Assembly (NCBI RefSeq): GCF_018374135.1
Contig: NZ_JAHAFS010000003.1
Location: 81,712 to 145,711, forward strand
From: Campylobacter gracilis
GTDB lineage: Bacteria > Campylobacterota > Campylobacteria > Campylobacterales > Campylobacteraceae
Direction of reading: 5' to 3'
DNA length: 64,000 nucleotides
The position numbers were made by a program, and so were the translations under genes. Position 1 is the first letter of the stretch, and the number at the start of each line of letters is the position of its first letter. The notes under the pieces are model-generated. The model was not told the origin of the DNA, made no database searches, and saw nothing but the letters and a program-made list of their open reading frames with translations. Shown piece by piece: positions 35,549 to 45,136 of the stretch.

Positions 35549-37230
35549 TACATTGCCCCTTTTCTAGCATCTTCTATCTGCTTTTTTATCATTATTTTCG
35601 CCTTGCAATCGCCGCAGCAAAAAAGCGTCTTCATCTTCTCAGGCTCGTTTGCAAAATGCGCGCCCATCATATCCGCGATCTTCATCACGGCTTTGCTAGT
35701 CGCAAATTCCTTACCGCACTCGATGCATTTAAAAAGCTCGTCTTTGGCTAGCATTTTGTAATTAAAAAATCCCGGCTCAAGCTCCACGCCGCAAGGCTTA
35801 AGCTCGATCGTATCCTTTTCGGCGCAGCTTAGCACGCAGTAGTTGCACGTCGTGCAAAGCGAAGCGTTGAGCTTAATCGAATTGTCACTGTTGTCGGCAT
35901 ACAACGCGCCGGTATTACAGGCGCCCACGCAGCTAAGGCAGAGCGTGCAGCTTGCTTCGTTTATACTTACTTTGCCAAATTTTAGCAACTCTCCGCTTTT
36001 TACGGCGCCAAAGCTGCCCTCGCCCACCATCGCGCTTACACGTTTGGAAAAAATTTCTTTCTTGCTAAGACCCTGCTCGTTTAAGCTAAACGCCCAGGGC
36101 TGAGAGCTTTGCGCCCGCTTTAACGCCTCTTGCAGCTCGGTTAAATTTCGCGCTAAAAATACTGCGTCCTTGCCATAGATCGCGCGCGAAATTCCATTGG
36201 TAAGCTCCACCGCTTCGCGCGTGCCCTCGCCCACGTCTGCGCCGTAAACGATCACACTCGAGCCGCTTTCTTGCATCGCGCTTAGTAAATTTACCTCATC
36301 TATTTGCTTGCTTCCGAAAATTCCAAACGGCAGCGCGCCGCACGGAAGCTGCACTGCGGGTGCGGACGCGATTTCGCTCTCTGCGATGAGAAGCGGAATT
36401 TTGCCTGCATAGAGCTTTGCGATCTCGCCAAATACGCTTTGGGGCAGCTTGGCAAATTTCAGCGCGCCGCTGGGGCAGACACTTACGCACGCGCCGCAAC
36501 CGACGCAGTCGATGTGCGAAAATACTAGCTCGCGCTTTTCGTCATTTTTCAAAATCGCGACTGTGGGGCAAACCTCTGCGCACGGCGCACGCAGCTCATT
36601 TCGCCTGCCTTGATACTGACAGATCGCAGGATCGAAGATCGTGGAATTCTTATAACGATAAACCGGGCTTTTGGAATTTAAAATTTCTAAAATTTCATCG
36701 TCTTTTAGCCCCGAAATCTCGTAGCAGCCGCTTTGTCGTAGCTGATAGGGCGCTGCACCGCTAATCAAGAAAAAATCTGCCTCAGTCTCAACCTCATCCC
36801 GCTCGCTTAAAATCGTAACTGTAAGATCGCCGATCTCGCCATAGACAAACTTAATCTCGGCTCTGCTTAACGCGATCACCTTAAATCCGTGCTGCCTAAG
36901 TAGCCCCACAAGCCCCTCTCGCGGCTCATCACAGGCGAGAATTACGTTTTTGCCGACGGGCTTTTGATAGTCGCTATCTAGCGCGCCGTCGAAGGCGATA
37001 TCCTTGGCGCGATACAAAATATCTACGTTTTTAGCGATTTGCAGCGGCTCATCTGCGGAATTTTCTATATAAAAATTTATCTCGGGCGCATAAATTTGCG
37101 CTTTTAATTTCGGTGAATTGGCGACGATAAATTCCTCATTTTTTGCCTCCTCTTCATCGTCGTAAATTTCGATATCATCGCTTAAGACGACATCTTTTAG
37201 CCCCGCGGCGTAAAATCCATGTTCTTTCAT
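35548..37230 (-). CDS. Multi-cluster ferredoxin-like protein of the formate dehydrogenase operon
   Basis: A 560-residue cytoplasmic protein with several [4Fe-4S] sets: CVGCGACVSVCPSG in the middle, CTLCLSCVGACNTG and CTTCNYCVLSCAE further on. An additional irregular set (CQYQGRR...CAEVCP) precedes them. The end has a four-Cys zinc-ribbon-like unit (CIECGKEF and CCGDCKAK). Proteins of this architecture head the fdh operons of Campylobacter and Wolinella and probably pass electrons or assist maturation. It is divergent from selA. Confidence 0.82.
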   Translation of the reverse strand: MKEHGFYAAGLKDVVLSDDIEIYDDEEEAKNEEFIVANSPKLKAQIYAPEINFYIENSADEPLQIAKNVDILYRAKDIAFDGALDSDYQKPVGKNVILACDEPREGLVGLLRQHGFKVIALSRAEIKFVYGEIGDLTVTILSERDEVETEADFFLISGAAPYQLRQSGCYEISGLKDDEILEILNSKSPVYRYKNSTIFDPAICQYQGRRNELRAPCAEVCPTVAILKNDEKRELVFSHIDCVGCGACVSVCPSGALKFAKLPQSVFGEIAKLYAGKIPLLIAESEIASAPAVQLPCGALPFGIFGSKQIDEVNLLSAMQESGSSVIVYGADVGEGTREAVELTNGISRAIYGKDAVFLARNLTELQEALKRAQSSQPWAFSLNEQGLSKKEIFSKRVSAMVGEGSFGAVKSGELLKFGKVSINEASCTLCLSCVGACNTGALYADNSDNSIKLNASLCTTCNYCVLSCAEKDTIELKPCGVELEPGFFNYKMLAKDELFKCIECGKEFATSKAVMKIADMMGAHFANEPEKMKTLFCCGDCKAKIMIKKQIEDARKGAM

Positions 37231-37396
37231 AATCTATCCTAAATTGATAATTAGGCGGGTTTTACTCTTATTTTCTAAACAGCTTTTAAATTCTGCACTT
37301 AAAGTAAATCGAATTTAAATTAATAATTCTATAGATAAAGCAAAATCAAAGCTTTAAATGATAAAATCGCCTAAATTTTAAGGCATCGGGGTCGCA
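37231..37396. promoter_or_regulatory. Divergent promoter region between the fdh operon and selA-selB
   Basis: A 166-base A/T-rich spacer from which the polyferredoxin gene (minus) and selA (plus) are both read. It should hold both promoters; no single box stands out. Confidence 0.5.
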
Positions 37397-39007
37397 ATGC
37401 AACGAATCAAACTACCAAAAATCGATAAAATCGCAAACGCGCAGGAGTTTCAACACTGCCTCCGCCCGCAAATCATCAAAATCGCGCAAGAGCTCATCGA
37501 AGAGGCACGCGAAAAGGCGCTGCAAGGAGGCGAGCTCGCAAGCGAAAGAGAGATCATCGCGCGCATAAAATCGCGCTACGAAAAATTTCAAAGCTTATGC
37601 CTTAAGCCACTCATCAACGCAACCGGCGTCGTGCTGCACACAAACCTCGGCCGCAGCGTCATCAGCGCCGAAATTTTAACCCGCGCGCAAAAGATCATCA
37701 TCTCGTATTCAAATTTAGAATACGACCTATCCGAGGGCACGCGCGGCAACAGATACGACTACATAGCGCTTTTGTGCAGCGAGCTCTTCGGCGCGCAGGA
37801 CGCGCTCGTGGTCAATAACAACGCTGCGGCGGTATTTTTGGTGCTAAATACCTTCGCGCGCGGACGCGAAGCCGTGGTAAGCCGCGGCGAGCTAGTCGAG
37901 ATCGGAGGGAGCTTTCGAGTAAGCGAAGTGATGGCAAACTCTGGCGCAAAGCTCACAGAGATCGGCACTACGAACAAAACCAAGCTAGACGATTACGAAG
38001 AAGCGATCAATGAAAACACGGCGATCTTGATGAAGGTACACCGCTCAAATTTTAAAATTTCGGGTTTCAGCTCGAGCGTAAGCGCTGCGGAAGTTGCGGC
38101 TTTAGCGCGAAAAGCGACGCGCAAAAAAGAGGAATTTTTAGCGCTTAGAGCGGCAAATTTTAAAAATTTAGAAAATCTTTGCGGCGGCTCGTCGGATGCG
38201 ACGGGCGAAATTTTAAATTCCGCGCCGAATAGTTTAAACTTAGCGGATAGTTCTGCGAATGCTCTAAATTTAAATAGCGGCGAGCCGTCCAAAAGGAGCG
38301 AGTGCTTTCATGAAGAGGGAGAGAGCGAAATTCCCGCTAAAGCTTCTAAAATTGCTCCTACAAAATTTAGCATGAAAAAAGCGGAAAGCTTTAACGAGAT
38401 CATCGATTACTACGATCTTGGAAGCGGCTACGCGAGCGAGCTGGGATTTGGGCTAGGCAAAAGCGAGCCATCTATTTTTGAGCTTTTAAAAAGCGGCGTG
38501 CGGCTGCTTAGCTTCAGCGGCGACAAGCTTTTCGGCTCCGTGCAGTGCGGCATCATCTTAGGGGATCGCGAGCTCATCGCGCGCCTACGCAAAAACCAGC
38601 TACTGCGAATGCTGCGCGTGGACAAGATCACGCTAAGTCTGCTTGCCGAGACGATCAAGGCGTATATAAATAAAGAATTTCACCTCATCACGACGATAGA
38701 TCAGATCCATCTGAGCCTGGACGAGCTGCGTGAGCGAGCGGAGCTAGTGCAATCTCGCATCGACGTAAAATCGCAGATCGTGCCTACTACCACCTTCGTA
38801 GGCGGCGGCACGATGCCCGGCGCCTCCTATCCCAGCGTCGCGCTTGCGATCTTAGATGGCGCAGATCCGCAGAGCACGCAGGCAAAATTTCGCGCTGCGG
38901 GCATAATCGGGCGGATCGAGCAGGACAGATTTTTGCTCGATTTCAGATCGATTTTAAAAAGCGACTTGCAAGATTTAATAAAAAAGATCGGAGAAATTTA
39001 TGAATAG
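37397..39007 (+). CDS. selA: L-seryl-tRNA(Sec) selenium transferase with large insertion
   Basis: Converts seryl-tRNA(Sec) to selenocysteyl-tRNA(Sec) with PLP. The family blocks are PLINATGVVLHTNLGRS, VVNNNAAAVFLVLNT and LLSFSGDKLFGSVQCG with PLP Lys377. Total length is 536 against about 450-460 usual. The excess is a hydrophilic insertion, residues 241-332, between the ARKATRKKEE helix and IIDYYDLGSGY. It is rich in Asn, Ser, Ala, Glu and Lys. It overlaps selB by 8 bases, so both are cotranscribed. The insertion is in frame and the active site is intact. Confidence 0.95.
   Translation: MQRIKLPKIDKIANAQEFQHCLRPQIIKIAQELIEEAREKALQGGELASEREIIARIKSRYEKFQSLCLKPLINATGVVLHTNLGRSVISAEILTRAQKIIISYSNLEYDLSEGTRGNRYDYIALLCSELFGAQDALVVNNNAAAVFLVLNTFARGREAVVSRGELVEIGGSFRVSEVMANSGAKLTEIGTTNKTKLDDYEEAINENTAILMKVHRSNFKISGFSSSVSAAEVAALARKATRKKEEFLALRAANFKNLENLCGGSSDATGEILNSAPNSLNLADSSANALNLNSGEPSKRSECFHEEGESEIPAKASKIAPTKFSMKKAESFNEIIDYYDLGSGYASELGFGLGKSEPSIFELLKSGVRLLSFSGDKLFGSVQCGIILGDRELIARLRKNQLLRMLRVDKITLSLLAETIKAYINKEFHLITTIDQIHLSLDELRERAELVQSRIDVKSQIVPTTTFVGGGTMPGASYPSVALAILDGADPQSTQAKFRAAGIIGRIEQDRFLLDFRSILKSDLQDLIKKIGEIYE
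38117..38392 (+). repeat. Low-complexity insertion coding segment in selA
   Basis: Codes residues 241-332 of SelA. It has no counterpart in ordinary SelA and is enriched in AATTTA, AATTTTAA and AAATTCC words typical of the intergenic DNA here. Confidence 0.6.
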
Positions 39008-40820
39008 CGTAATCATCGGCACCGCAGGCCATATCGATCACGGAAAAACCGCGTTAATCAAGGCGCTAAACGGCTTTGAGGGAGACCGAATGCCGAGCGA
39101 AAAGCAGCGCGGCATCACGATCGATCTTAGCTTTTCGCATCTGCGCTCGGGAGACACCAACGTCGCTTTCATCGACGTTCCGGGGCATGAAAATCTAGTA
39201 AAGACGATGATTAGCGGCGCGTATGCCTTCGACGCTGCGATGCTAGTAGTCGCCGCGGACGACGGGCTGATGCCGCAAAGCCGCGAGCATATTCAAATTT
39301 TATCGCTGCTCGGGGTAAAAAGCGTGATCTTGTGTATCAGCAAGTGCGATCTTGCTGACGACGCGCGAAGATCCGAGGTCGCGGCACAGTGCAGGGAATA
39401 CATCTGCAAATTTAAAAATTTGCAAATTTTAAACACCTTTTTTATCAGTATCAAAGATCCCGCAAGCATCGCCGAGCTGAAAAACTATCTCTTTAATATC
39501 AAGCCTGCGCAGCGTCAAGGAGGCGGCGTGGTGCACTACTACATCGACCGCGTCTTTTCGCTTAAGGGGCTTGGCACCATCGTAACGGGCAGCCTCATTA
39601 ACGGCGCTATTTCAAAAGGCGAGAAGCTTTATAACTGCGATCTGGGCAAAGCTTTTAACGTCAAAAGCGTGCAGATCCACGATGAGGATACGCCGCTTGC
39701 GCAGGCTCCAAACCGCGTCGCACTGAGTTTAGATGCCAAAACGAGTGAGCTACAAAAGGGGCAAATCCTAAGCAAAAAAGGCTTTTTTCGCGGCTTTAAT
39801 GAAGCCGACTGCACCTTTAGCGGCGAAATTTCACACAACCAAGACGTGCTGTTTTGCGTAGGAAGCAAGCAAAGCGCAGCAAAAGCGCTCATTTTAAAAG
39901 AACTTCCTAGCGGCGAGAAGCTCGTGAGCTTTAAATTTGACAAAACGATGTTTTTGAAATTCGGCGAGCCATTCGTCTGCTTGTCAAACTCGCGCGTAAT
40001 CGGCGGCGGGCGCGTGCTAAACGCCGTAGTCGAGCCGCTAAAAAAGCAGAGCAAAGCCGTGCTTCTAACCGCGCTTTTGAAGCGAAATTTCGCCGAAGCG
40101 TTTAAAATTTTAAGTCTCTTTCACAAGCATGGATTCGGACTATTTTCGGCGTATCAGCGCTTCGGGATGGAGTACGACGAAGCGATAAAGATCGCGCGCG
40201 GCATAGAAGGGACGTATTTTGACGAAGCAAATTTATGCGTTTACGATCTAAGCGCGATCGAGGACGTAAAAAGCCTCATAAAATTTATCGTCTCAAAAAA
40301 CGACTACGCGATCTTTTCGCCCGCCTCGATCGCCCTAAAGCTCTCGTGGGCCAGCGAGGAGCTCGCCGCGCGCGCGCTTAGCGAGCTTGAGCGGGGCGGC
40401 ATCGTCTCCAAAAAGGGCGGAGTTTACGTAAAATCGGGTATGGATTTTGACGCGCTCAAACAGAGCCTGGAGAGTAAAATTTTTGATCTCATCAAAAAGG
40501 GCGGCATAGCGCCTCTCGCGCCGTATAACGTTTATGACGAGCTGGAGATTGACCGCAGTAGCGGCGATGACGCGCTAAAGAAGCTGACCTACGCCAAAAA
40601 GGTCGTCCGTCTCGCACACAATCTCTTCGTCGAGGCTGAAAATTTAGCCCTGGCGATCAAACGCCTCTACGCAATCATCGAAAAAGATGGCTTCGTAAAC
40701 GTCACGAACGCCAAAGAGGAGCTTGGGCTTAGCAGGAAATTCGTCATCTGCTATCTCGAATACCTAGATAAAATGGGAAATATCGTGACGATCGACAATA
40801 AACGCTATTTGAAAAAGTAA
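39000..40820 (+). CDS. selB: Selenocysteine-specific elongation factor
   Basis: A 606-residue GTPase delivering Sec-tRNA to UGA with help of the SECIS hairpin. It begins GTAGHIDHGKTALIKAL (G1) and DVPGHENLVKTM (G3), SKCDLAD (G4). C-terminal winged-helix repeats (about 430-606) bind SECIS. The 5' end overlaps selA. The presence of selAB explains read-through of the UGA in fdhA and the SelW-like gene. No tRNA-Sec gene is in this window. Confidence 0.95.
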   Translation: MNSVIIGTAGHIDHGKTALIKALNGFEGDRMPSEKQRGITIDLSFSHLRSGDTNVAFIDVPGHENLVKTMISGAYAFDAAMLVVAADDGLMPQSREHIQILSLLGVKSVILCISKCDLADDARRSEVAAQCREYICKFKNLQILNTFFISIKDPASIAELKNYLFNIKPAQRQGGGVVHYYIDRVFSLKGLGTIVTGSLINGAISKGEKLYNCDLGKAFNVKSVQIHDEDTPLAQAPNRVALSLDAKTSELQKGQILSKKGFFRGFNEADCTFSGEISHNQDVLFCVGSKQSAAKALILKELPSGEKLVSFKFDKTMFLKFGEPFVCLSNSRVIGGGRVLNAVVEPLKKQSKAVLLTALLKRNFAEAFKILSLFHKHGFGLFSAYQRFGMEYDEAIKIARGIEGTYFDEANLCVYDLSAIEDVKSLIKFIVSKNDYAIFSPASIALKLSWASEELAARALSELERGGIVSKKGGVYVKSGMDFDALKQSLESKIFDLIKKGGIAPLAPYNVYDELEIDRSSGDDALKKLTYAKKVVRLAHNLFVEAENLALAIKRLYAIIEKDGFVNVTNAKEELGLSRKFVICYLEYLDKMGNIVTIDNKRYLKK

Positions 40821-40871
40821 AAATTTAAAATTTTGCACTACAATGCGCGGAATTTTTTGCAAAGGAAAAAA

Positions 40872-41585
40872 ATGAAAAAAGCTATTTTAACTTCAGTTGC
40901 GCTCGCAGCGAGCCTAAACGCGGCTTTAAGCGACAGCGAAATTTTATCTATCTACGGCGGCGCGCCTCAAGGCATCGAAATAAAGGTCGCCGAGCGCATC
41001 CAACTTAGCGAGCCGAAGGGCGTTGAAGCGGTCGTTTTAAAAATCTCTCAAGGCAATATGTCGCAAGAGGAGATCATCTTCACTCAAGGCGATCTGATCT
41101 TTACCGATATCATCGATCCTAAAAAACGCGTAGTCTATAAGGAGCAGATCAAACAAGACCGCATCGCAGGACAGCTAAGTAAGGTCTTCAAAGCAGAGAG
41201 CAAAGACAATATCATCAAGCTAGGAAACGATCCCAAAAAGCCTACGATTTTGATGCTGACAGACGCCTTGTGTCCATTCTGCCGCAAAGAGATGGCAAGG
41301 ATCGAAGAAACGTTAAAAAATAACAATGTCGATATAATCATGACCTCCGTTCACGGCGATGACGGCCACGCAAAATCCGCGCTCATCTACAAAGAGATCA
41401 AAAATGCTAAAACTGACGAGCAAAAGATAGCGGTTTTTAGAAAATACTACGCCGAAGATAACAAAGCAGGTGCCAAAGACGTAAGCGCTACCGAGCTAAA
41501 TGCTGCAAAAGCCCTAGCTGCCAAATATTTCGGTGCGGGAGTAAACTCGGTGCCTTACATCATCGAACTAGACAAGCTAAAATAA
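40872..41585 (+). CDS. Periplasmic DsbC/DsbG-like thiol:disulfide protein
   Basis: A 237-residue exported protein; the start at 40872 is chosen because AAAGGA lies just before it and the signal peptide MKKAILTSVALAASLNAALS follows (an upstream TTG at 40833 is ignored). N-terminal domain, then thioredoxin fold with LTDALCPFCRKEM (Cys134-Cys137) and cis-Pro VNSVPYII. Paralogue of the gene at 8530-9270 with the same layout. Probably disulfide isomerase or reductase in the periplasm. Confidence 0.85.
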   Translation: MKKAILTSVALAASLNAALSDSEILSIYGGAPQGIEIKVAERIQLSEPKGVEAVVLKISQGNMSQEEIIFTQGDLIFTDIIDPKKRVVYKEQIKQDRIAGQLSKVFKAESKDNIIKLGNDPKKPTILMLTDALCPFCRKEMARIEETLKNNNVDIIMTSVHGDDGHAKSALIYKEIKNAKTDEQKIAVFRKYYAEDNKAGAKDVSATELNAAKALAAKYFGAGVNSVPYIIELDKLK

Positions 41586-42086
41586 TCTCTTTTAAATTTT
41601 GCGGAGCGATCCGCAAAATTCTACCCCATCGTCTTAGTCTTAGAGATTTTAATTAATCCGGATTTTATGAAATTTTACGAGTAATTGCTTTAGAATTTTT
41701 ATAATCCCGCCGCCTAGCAAAATCTCTTTATCGAACCAGATTTAAAATTTTAAAATTTCTTTGCATATGGAATTTTAAAATTTAATAATCACGGAATTTA
41801 AAGTAGGCACAGATCTTTAAAATTTCAGACCACTTTTAAAAGACACGTGCAAAATTCTACTGCAAAATCCGCATTATTCTTTATATTGAAAGTAGCATAA
41901 AAGCGATAGTGTATGAAATTTAAAAGCGAGAAAATATGCAAGCAAAATCCACGGCCGAAATTTTAAAATTTCACAGCAAAGCCCAGGTAAAATTTAGCCG
42001 CAAATTTCATAAAATTTTTGTTTTGCGGCAAAGAGGAATTTATAATCGTGCTTCAAGCTGCCTATCTTGGACTACTCCGATTAAAA
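41586..42086. other. Gene-free stretch between selB locus and the autotransporter
   Basis: AAATTTTAAAATTT-type palindromes occur repeatedly (for example near 41740-41790). A 73-codon frame from 41936 is repeat-derived and ends over the autotransporter gene. Nothing else seen. Confidence 0.5.
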
Positions 42087-44048
42087 TCAAAACTCCACGT
42101 CAAAAGCGGCTCTTGCCAGGCTATTTTTGCTCTCGCTTAGCTCGTACGATGCGCTGAGTCTGACGCTTTGAAGGATCTTATATTTCAGCCCGATCGCGCC
42201 GTTAAATACGCCGCTAGAATAATCAAGCCCCTCCACGTCGTATCTGTCCGAATACTTTCTGCTTGCATGATACGAATCGCCGCTAAATCGATGCTCGTAC
42301 TCCGCATTTGCGAATATCTGCAGATCGCCAAAAGCTTTGATTGCGTAAATTCCCGCGGTGCCGTTTGGCGCGGTTTTTGAAGCGGAGCTAAATTTAAGCC
42401 TGGAGATCGCATCCTCGTTTACCCTAATCACTCCAAGCCCCAAATATGGCTTAATATAGCCGTTTTCAAATAAAAATTTATACCCTGCTCTCGTGCTGAA
42501 ATCCCAAATTTGCGACTTATATTTCGCGCCGTGGATAGCGCCGAATCCGTTGTTGGTTTCAAATTTATGATCGTTTGTCGAATATGTTAAATTTACCGCC
42601 AAATCCACGTTTTCGTTAAAGTCGTATCTGCCCGCCAGTCCGAACTCGTAGGATTTGATGTTTTCTTTGACACCGTCGAATTTACCCTCGTACCAAGCGT
42701 CCGATTTTTGGTACCCAAAGATCACGCCCAGCGCAAGATCATCCACTCTCTTGGAGGCTCCGAGTAAAATTCCGTCACTCTTGTGATCGTATTTGACGCC
42801 ACCCGAGCGGTCTTTGTAATCTCCGCCGTAGTTTCCAATCGCGCTTACGTTTACGTTAAACTCCTGCCCGTCAGTGTCGGTTAAATTTTTATAAGCGGAA
42901 TTTCTTGCAAGCTTTGTAAGATCCAGATCGACCTTCGAGCGCGGCATCTCGATGCCTACCCGGTTGCCGCCTCTTGCGACCTGCGAAAACAGGCTGCCGT
43001 TTTTAGGCGTGAAGTTATTGATCGCCAGCATCAGCGCTTCAAAATAGGTAGGCAGATCGTCGTATCCGCTAGGATAGGCATTCGTATCGGAGGTGATGAA
43101 TAGATTTGCCGCGTTGCGCTCACGAGATAATCTTATGATCTCGTCGTATTGATCTGGTCTTGCGTTATATATGACGTGCAGAATTTTAGAAGAATTTGCG
43201 GGGTCTTTTTCAAACTCCGAGGTTCTAGGGCGGTAGTGGTTTATATACTCATCCGCGCTCACCTCTTGCAGCATCCAAACGTCCGCATAAGGGGCTATAG
43301 CGTCGCGCACGCCCCAGCCGTTGTTTGCCAAAACGAGCATTCCCGGATATTTGGTCTTGATATAATTGTAGATACTCTCCATATAGGCAATAGTTGCGGG
43401 ATTGCTTTCGGTATTAACTTCATCGATAAAGTATCCTGCGATATTTTCTCTGCCGTAGAAATTTACAAAATTATCGATATCGGCATAGACTAAATTTAGA
43501 TTTCTAGTAGAATTTTTAGTATAGGTATAGCCTAAATTTGATATGCCCGCCGCGATATTTCGCTTCATCTGAACTGCGTCTTCTTCTCTTCTGACCAGAT
43601 ATTGCGTAGTCTGATCGCCCGGTATCGCCGCCTCGTAAGAGCCGAAAGCCACATAAGGAACCAGCGCGCCGCCTATATTGGTAATGCCGTTCCAAAACTC
43701 GGCATTTACGCGGCTATTGCCCGTCCAGCGAAATGCAGGCATCATAACGCGCTGATTATTAAGCCTGCCCGAATATGAGCCCTTTTTAGCAAAGCCTCTT
43801 GCGTACTCGAGCTTGATACGAAATGAGTTTTCATACTCGTCGCTCGCGTAGCTATCGCTAGCTGCGTCGCGCCTGCTTAATTTCGCGCCCAAGCTATCCG
43901 CAGCGCTCATTACGTCGGAACGGGAAGTGTTGTTGGAAGGTGATTTTTGCGCGTTTGCATAGCCCCAGGAATTCTGCTCGCTCGCATAGCCGAACCCTGC
44001 TGCACCGATAAGCGCAAGAGATACGATTTTTTTCAAAGACTTTAGCAT
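42087..44048 (-). CDS. Autotransporter with Spherulin-4/GH135-like passenger
   Basis: A 653-residue surface protein; the ATG at 44048 is preferred (GAGG ribosome site 11 bases before; the 5-codon-longer TTG start is not). Signal peptide: MLKSLKKIVSLALIGAAGFGYAS. The N-terminal passenger (about 80-330) has a family-4 Spherulin pattern: MMPAFRW and GGALVPYVAF at the first strands, GYTYTKNSTRNLNLVYADID, AGYFIDEV (acidic catalytic candidates about Asp209, Glu210), a KTKYPGMLVLANNGW strand and a DVWMLQEVS strand. The rest (about 370-653) is an autotransporter barrel ending FDVEF. So an exposed polysaccharide-hydrolase-like module is inferred. Fold is inferred from motifs only. Confidence 0.75.
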   Translation of the reverse strand: MLKSLKKIVSLALIGAAGFGYASEQNSWGYANAQKSPSNNTSRSDVMSAADSLGAKLSRRDAASDSYASDEYENSFRIKLEYARGFAKKGSYSGRLNNQRVMMPAFRWTGNSRVNAEFWNGITNIGGALVPYVAFGSYEAAIPGDQTTQYLVRREEDAVQMKRNIAAGISNLGYTYTKNSTRNLNLVYADIDNFVNFYGRENIAGYFIDEVNTESNPATIAYMESIYNYIKTKYPGMLVLANNGWGVRDAIAPYADVWMLQEVSADEYINHYRPRTSEFEKDPANSSKILHVIYNARPDQYDEIIRLSRERNAANLFITSDTNAYPSGYDDLPTYFEALMLAINNFTPKNGSLFSQVARGGNRVGIEMPRSKVDLDLTKLARNSAYKNLTDTDGQEFNVNVSAIGNYGGDYKDRSGGVKYDHKSDGILLGASKRVDDLALGVIFGYQKSDAWYEGKFDGVKENIKSYEFGLAGRYDFNENVDLAVNLTYSTNDHKFETNNGFGAIHGAKYKSQIWDFSTRAGYKFLFENGYIKPYLGLGVIRVNEDAISRLKFSSASKTAPNGTAGIYAIKAFGDLQIFANAEYEHRFSGDSYHASRKYSDRYDVEGLDYSSGVFNGAIGLKYKILQSVRLSASYELSESKNSLARAAFDVEF

Positions 44049-44140
44049 TCTGCACCGCCTCAAATAAAATTACCCAAATTCTTAAATTTCGACAAATTTG
44101 CAGACGCGCTTTTAAAATTAAAAGCTTTGTCGAAATTTAA

Positions 44141-44170
44141 AAATTTAGCCGCCTTAAGACGGCCAAATTT
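44141..44170 (-). terminator. Probable terminator of the rplT operon
   Basis: On the minus strand AAATTTGGCC pairs with GGCTAAATTT (one mismatch) around GTCTTAAGGC, followed by TTTAAATTT. It lies 7 bases after the rplT stop. Confidence 0.45.
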
Positions 44171-44176
44171 TAAAGT

Positions 44177-44533
44177 TTATTTTAATGCTGCTTTTGCCTT
44201 CTTTGCGACGGTTGCGAAAGCTTCGGCATCGTTCATAGCCATATTTGCTAAAATTTTTCTATCAAGCTCGATGCCCGCTTTTCTAAGTCCGTTTATAAAT
44301 TTAGAATAACTGATGTCGTTTAGCCTGCAAGCTGCATTGATGCGTACTATCCAAAGTCTGCGGAAATCACGTTTTTTCGCGCGTCTATCACGGAAGGCGT
44401 AAACGAGGCTTCTTTCTAGCTGCTCTTTGGCCTTTCTGAAATGTTTGCGTCTTGCGCTATAAAATCCGCGCGCAAGCTTTAGCACCTTGTTGTGACGGCG
44501 GCGTCTAACGATGCCCGTTTTTACTCTTGCCAT
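44177..44533 (-). CDS. rplT: Large-subunit ribosomal protein L20
   Basis: A 118-residue basic r-protein with the L20 start [28 protein letters not shown]. The [17 protein letters not shown] segment follows. It assembles early in 50S formation and may regulate its own operon. It is the last gene of thrS-infC-rpmI-rplT. Confidence 0.98.
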   Translation of the reverse strand: MARVKTGIVRRRRHNKVLKLARGFYSARRKHFRKAKEQLERSLVYAFRDRRAKKRDFRRLWIVRINAACRLNDISYSKFINGLRKAGIELDRKILANMAMNDAEAFATVAKKAKAALK

Positions 44534-44631
44534 ATTAATCCTTTCTTAATCGGCGTCCCTTTTGGGATCTTGCCCTAAAATCCATAAATTTAGGGGAGTT
44601 TGAATGACTTTCGTCAAAAACTAACTTCGCA

Positions 44632-44823
44632 CTATTTGCAAAGCATTTTTTTAACCGCAGATACGTTCGTAGAATCGACGTATTGGGCCTCGCGCAAATT
44701 CCTCTTGCGTTTTTGAGACATCTTCGTCAAAATGTGGCTGCGAAACGCCGAGCCTCTTTTGATCTTGTTTTTGCCCGCTTTAAAACGCTTGACGGCACCG
44801 CGCACGCTTTTCATCTTTGGCAT
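44632..44823 (-). CDS. rpmI: Large-subunit ribosomal protein L35
   Basis: A 63-residue basic r-protein with the L35 pattern [19 protein letters not shown]. Then [15 protein letters not shown]. Ribosome site AAAGGAC precedes it; rplT follows after 98 bases. Confidence 0.98.
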   Translation of the reverse strand: MPKMKSVRGAVKRFKAGKNKIKRGSAFRSHILTKMSQKRKRNLREAQYVDSTNVSAVKKMLCK

Positions 44824-45136
44824 GGTCGTCCTTTTTTTAAAGTGAACGAGAAGTATATAATAAAGTTTCTTTGAAAAATTTGAATTTAAGGAATTTTATA
44901 GCTTAAATTAACGCAAGATAAATTTAAAGTTAAATTTTGCCGCTCGATTAAGATTCGGTTTCGCTTAATTTGAAAAATTTTATACAAATTTAAAGGGCTA
45001 AATTTAGAGATAAACTTAGCCTGCATAAATTTTAAAATTCGCTATTCCGCTTAAATTTACGCTCTACGCAGCGGAAAAGCAGCGCGTAAATTTTAAAATT
45101 TTGCCGTACACGGCGTAAAATACCGCTAAATTTACG
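44824..45136. other. Long spacer between infC and rpmI
   Basis: This junction is normally short. Here 313 bases of AAATTTTAAA palindromic DNA separate the two genes, so the operon could be internally processed or rpmI may have its own promoter. Confidence 0.5.

Noticed and set aside
40833..40871. Upstream TTG start of the second DsbC-like gene
   Set aside because: No ribosome site; the ATG at 40872 has AAAGGA and a signal peptide.
37231..40871. tRNA-Sec gene next to selAB
   Set aside because: No cloverleaf of the unusual length expected was found here; it must be elsewhere in the genome.
44049..44063. TTG start of the autotransporter
   Set aside because: The ATG at 44048 has the better ribosome site and signal peptide.
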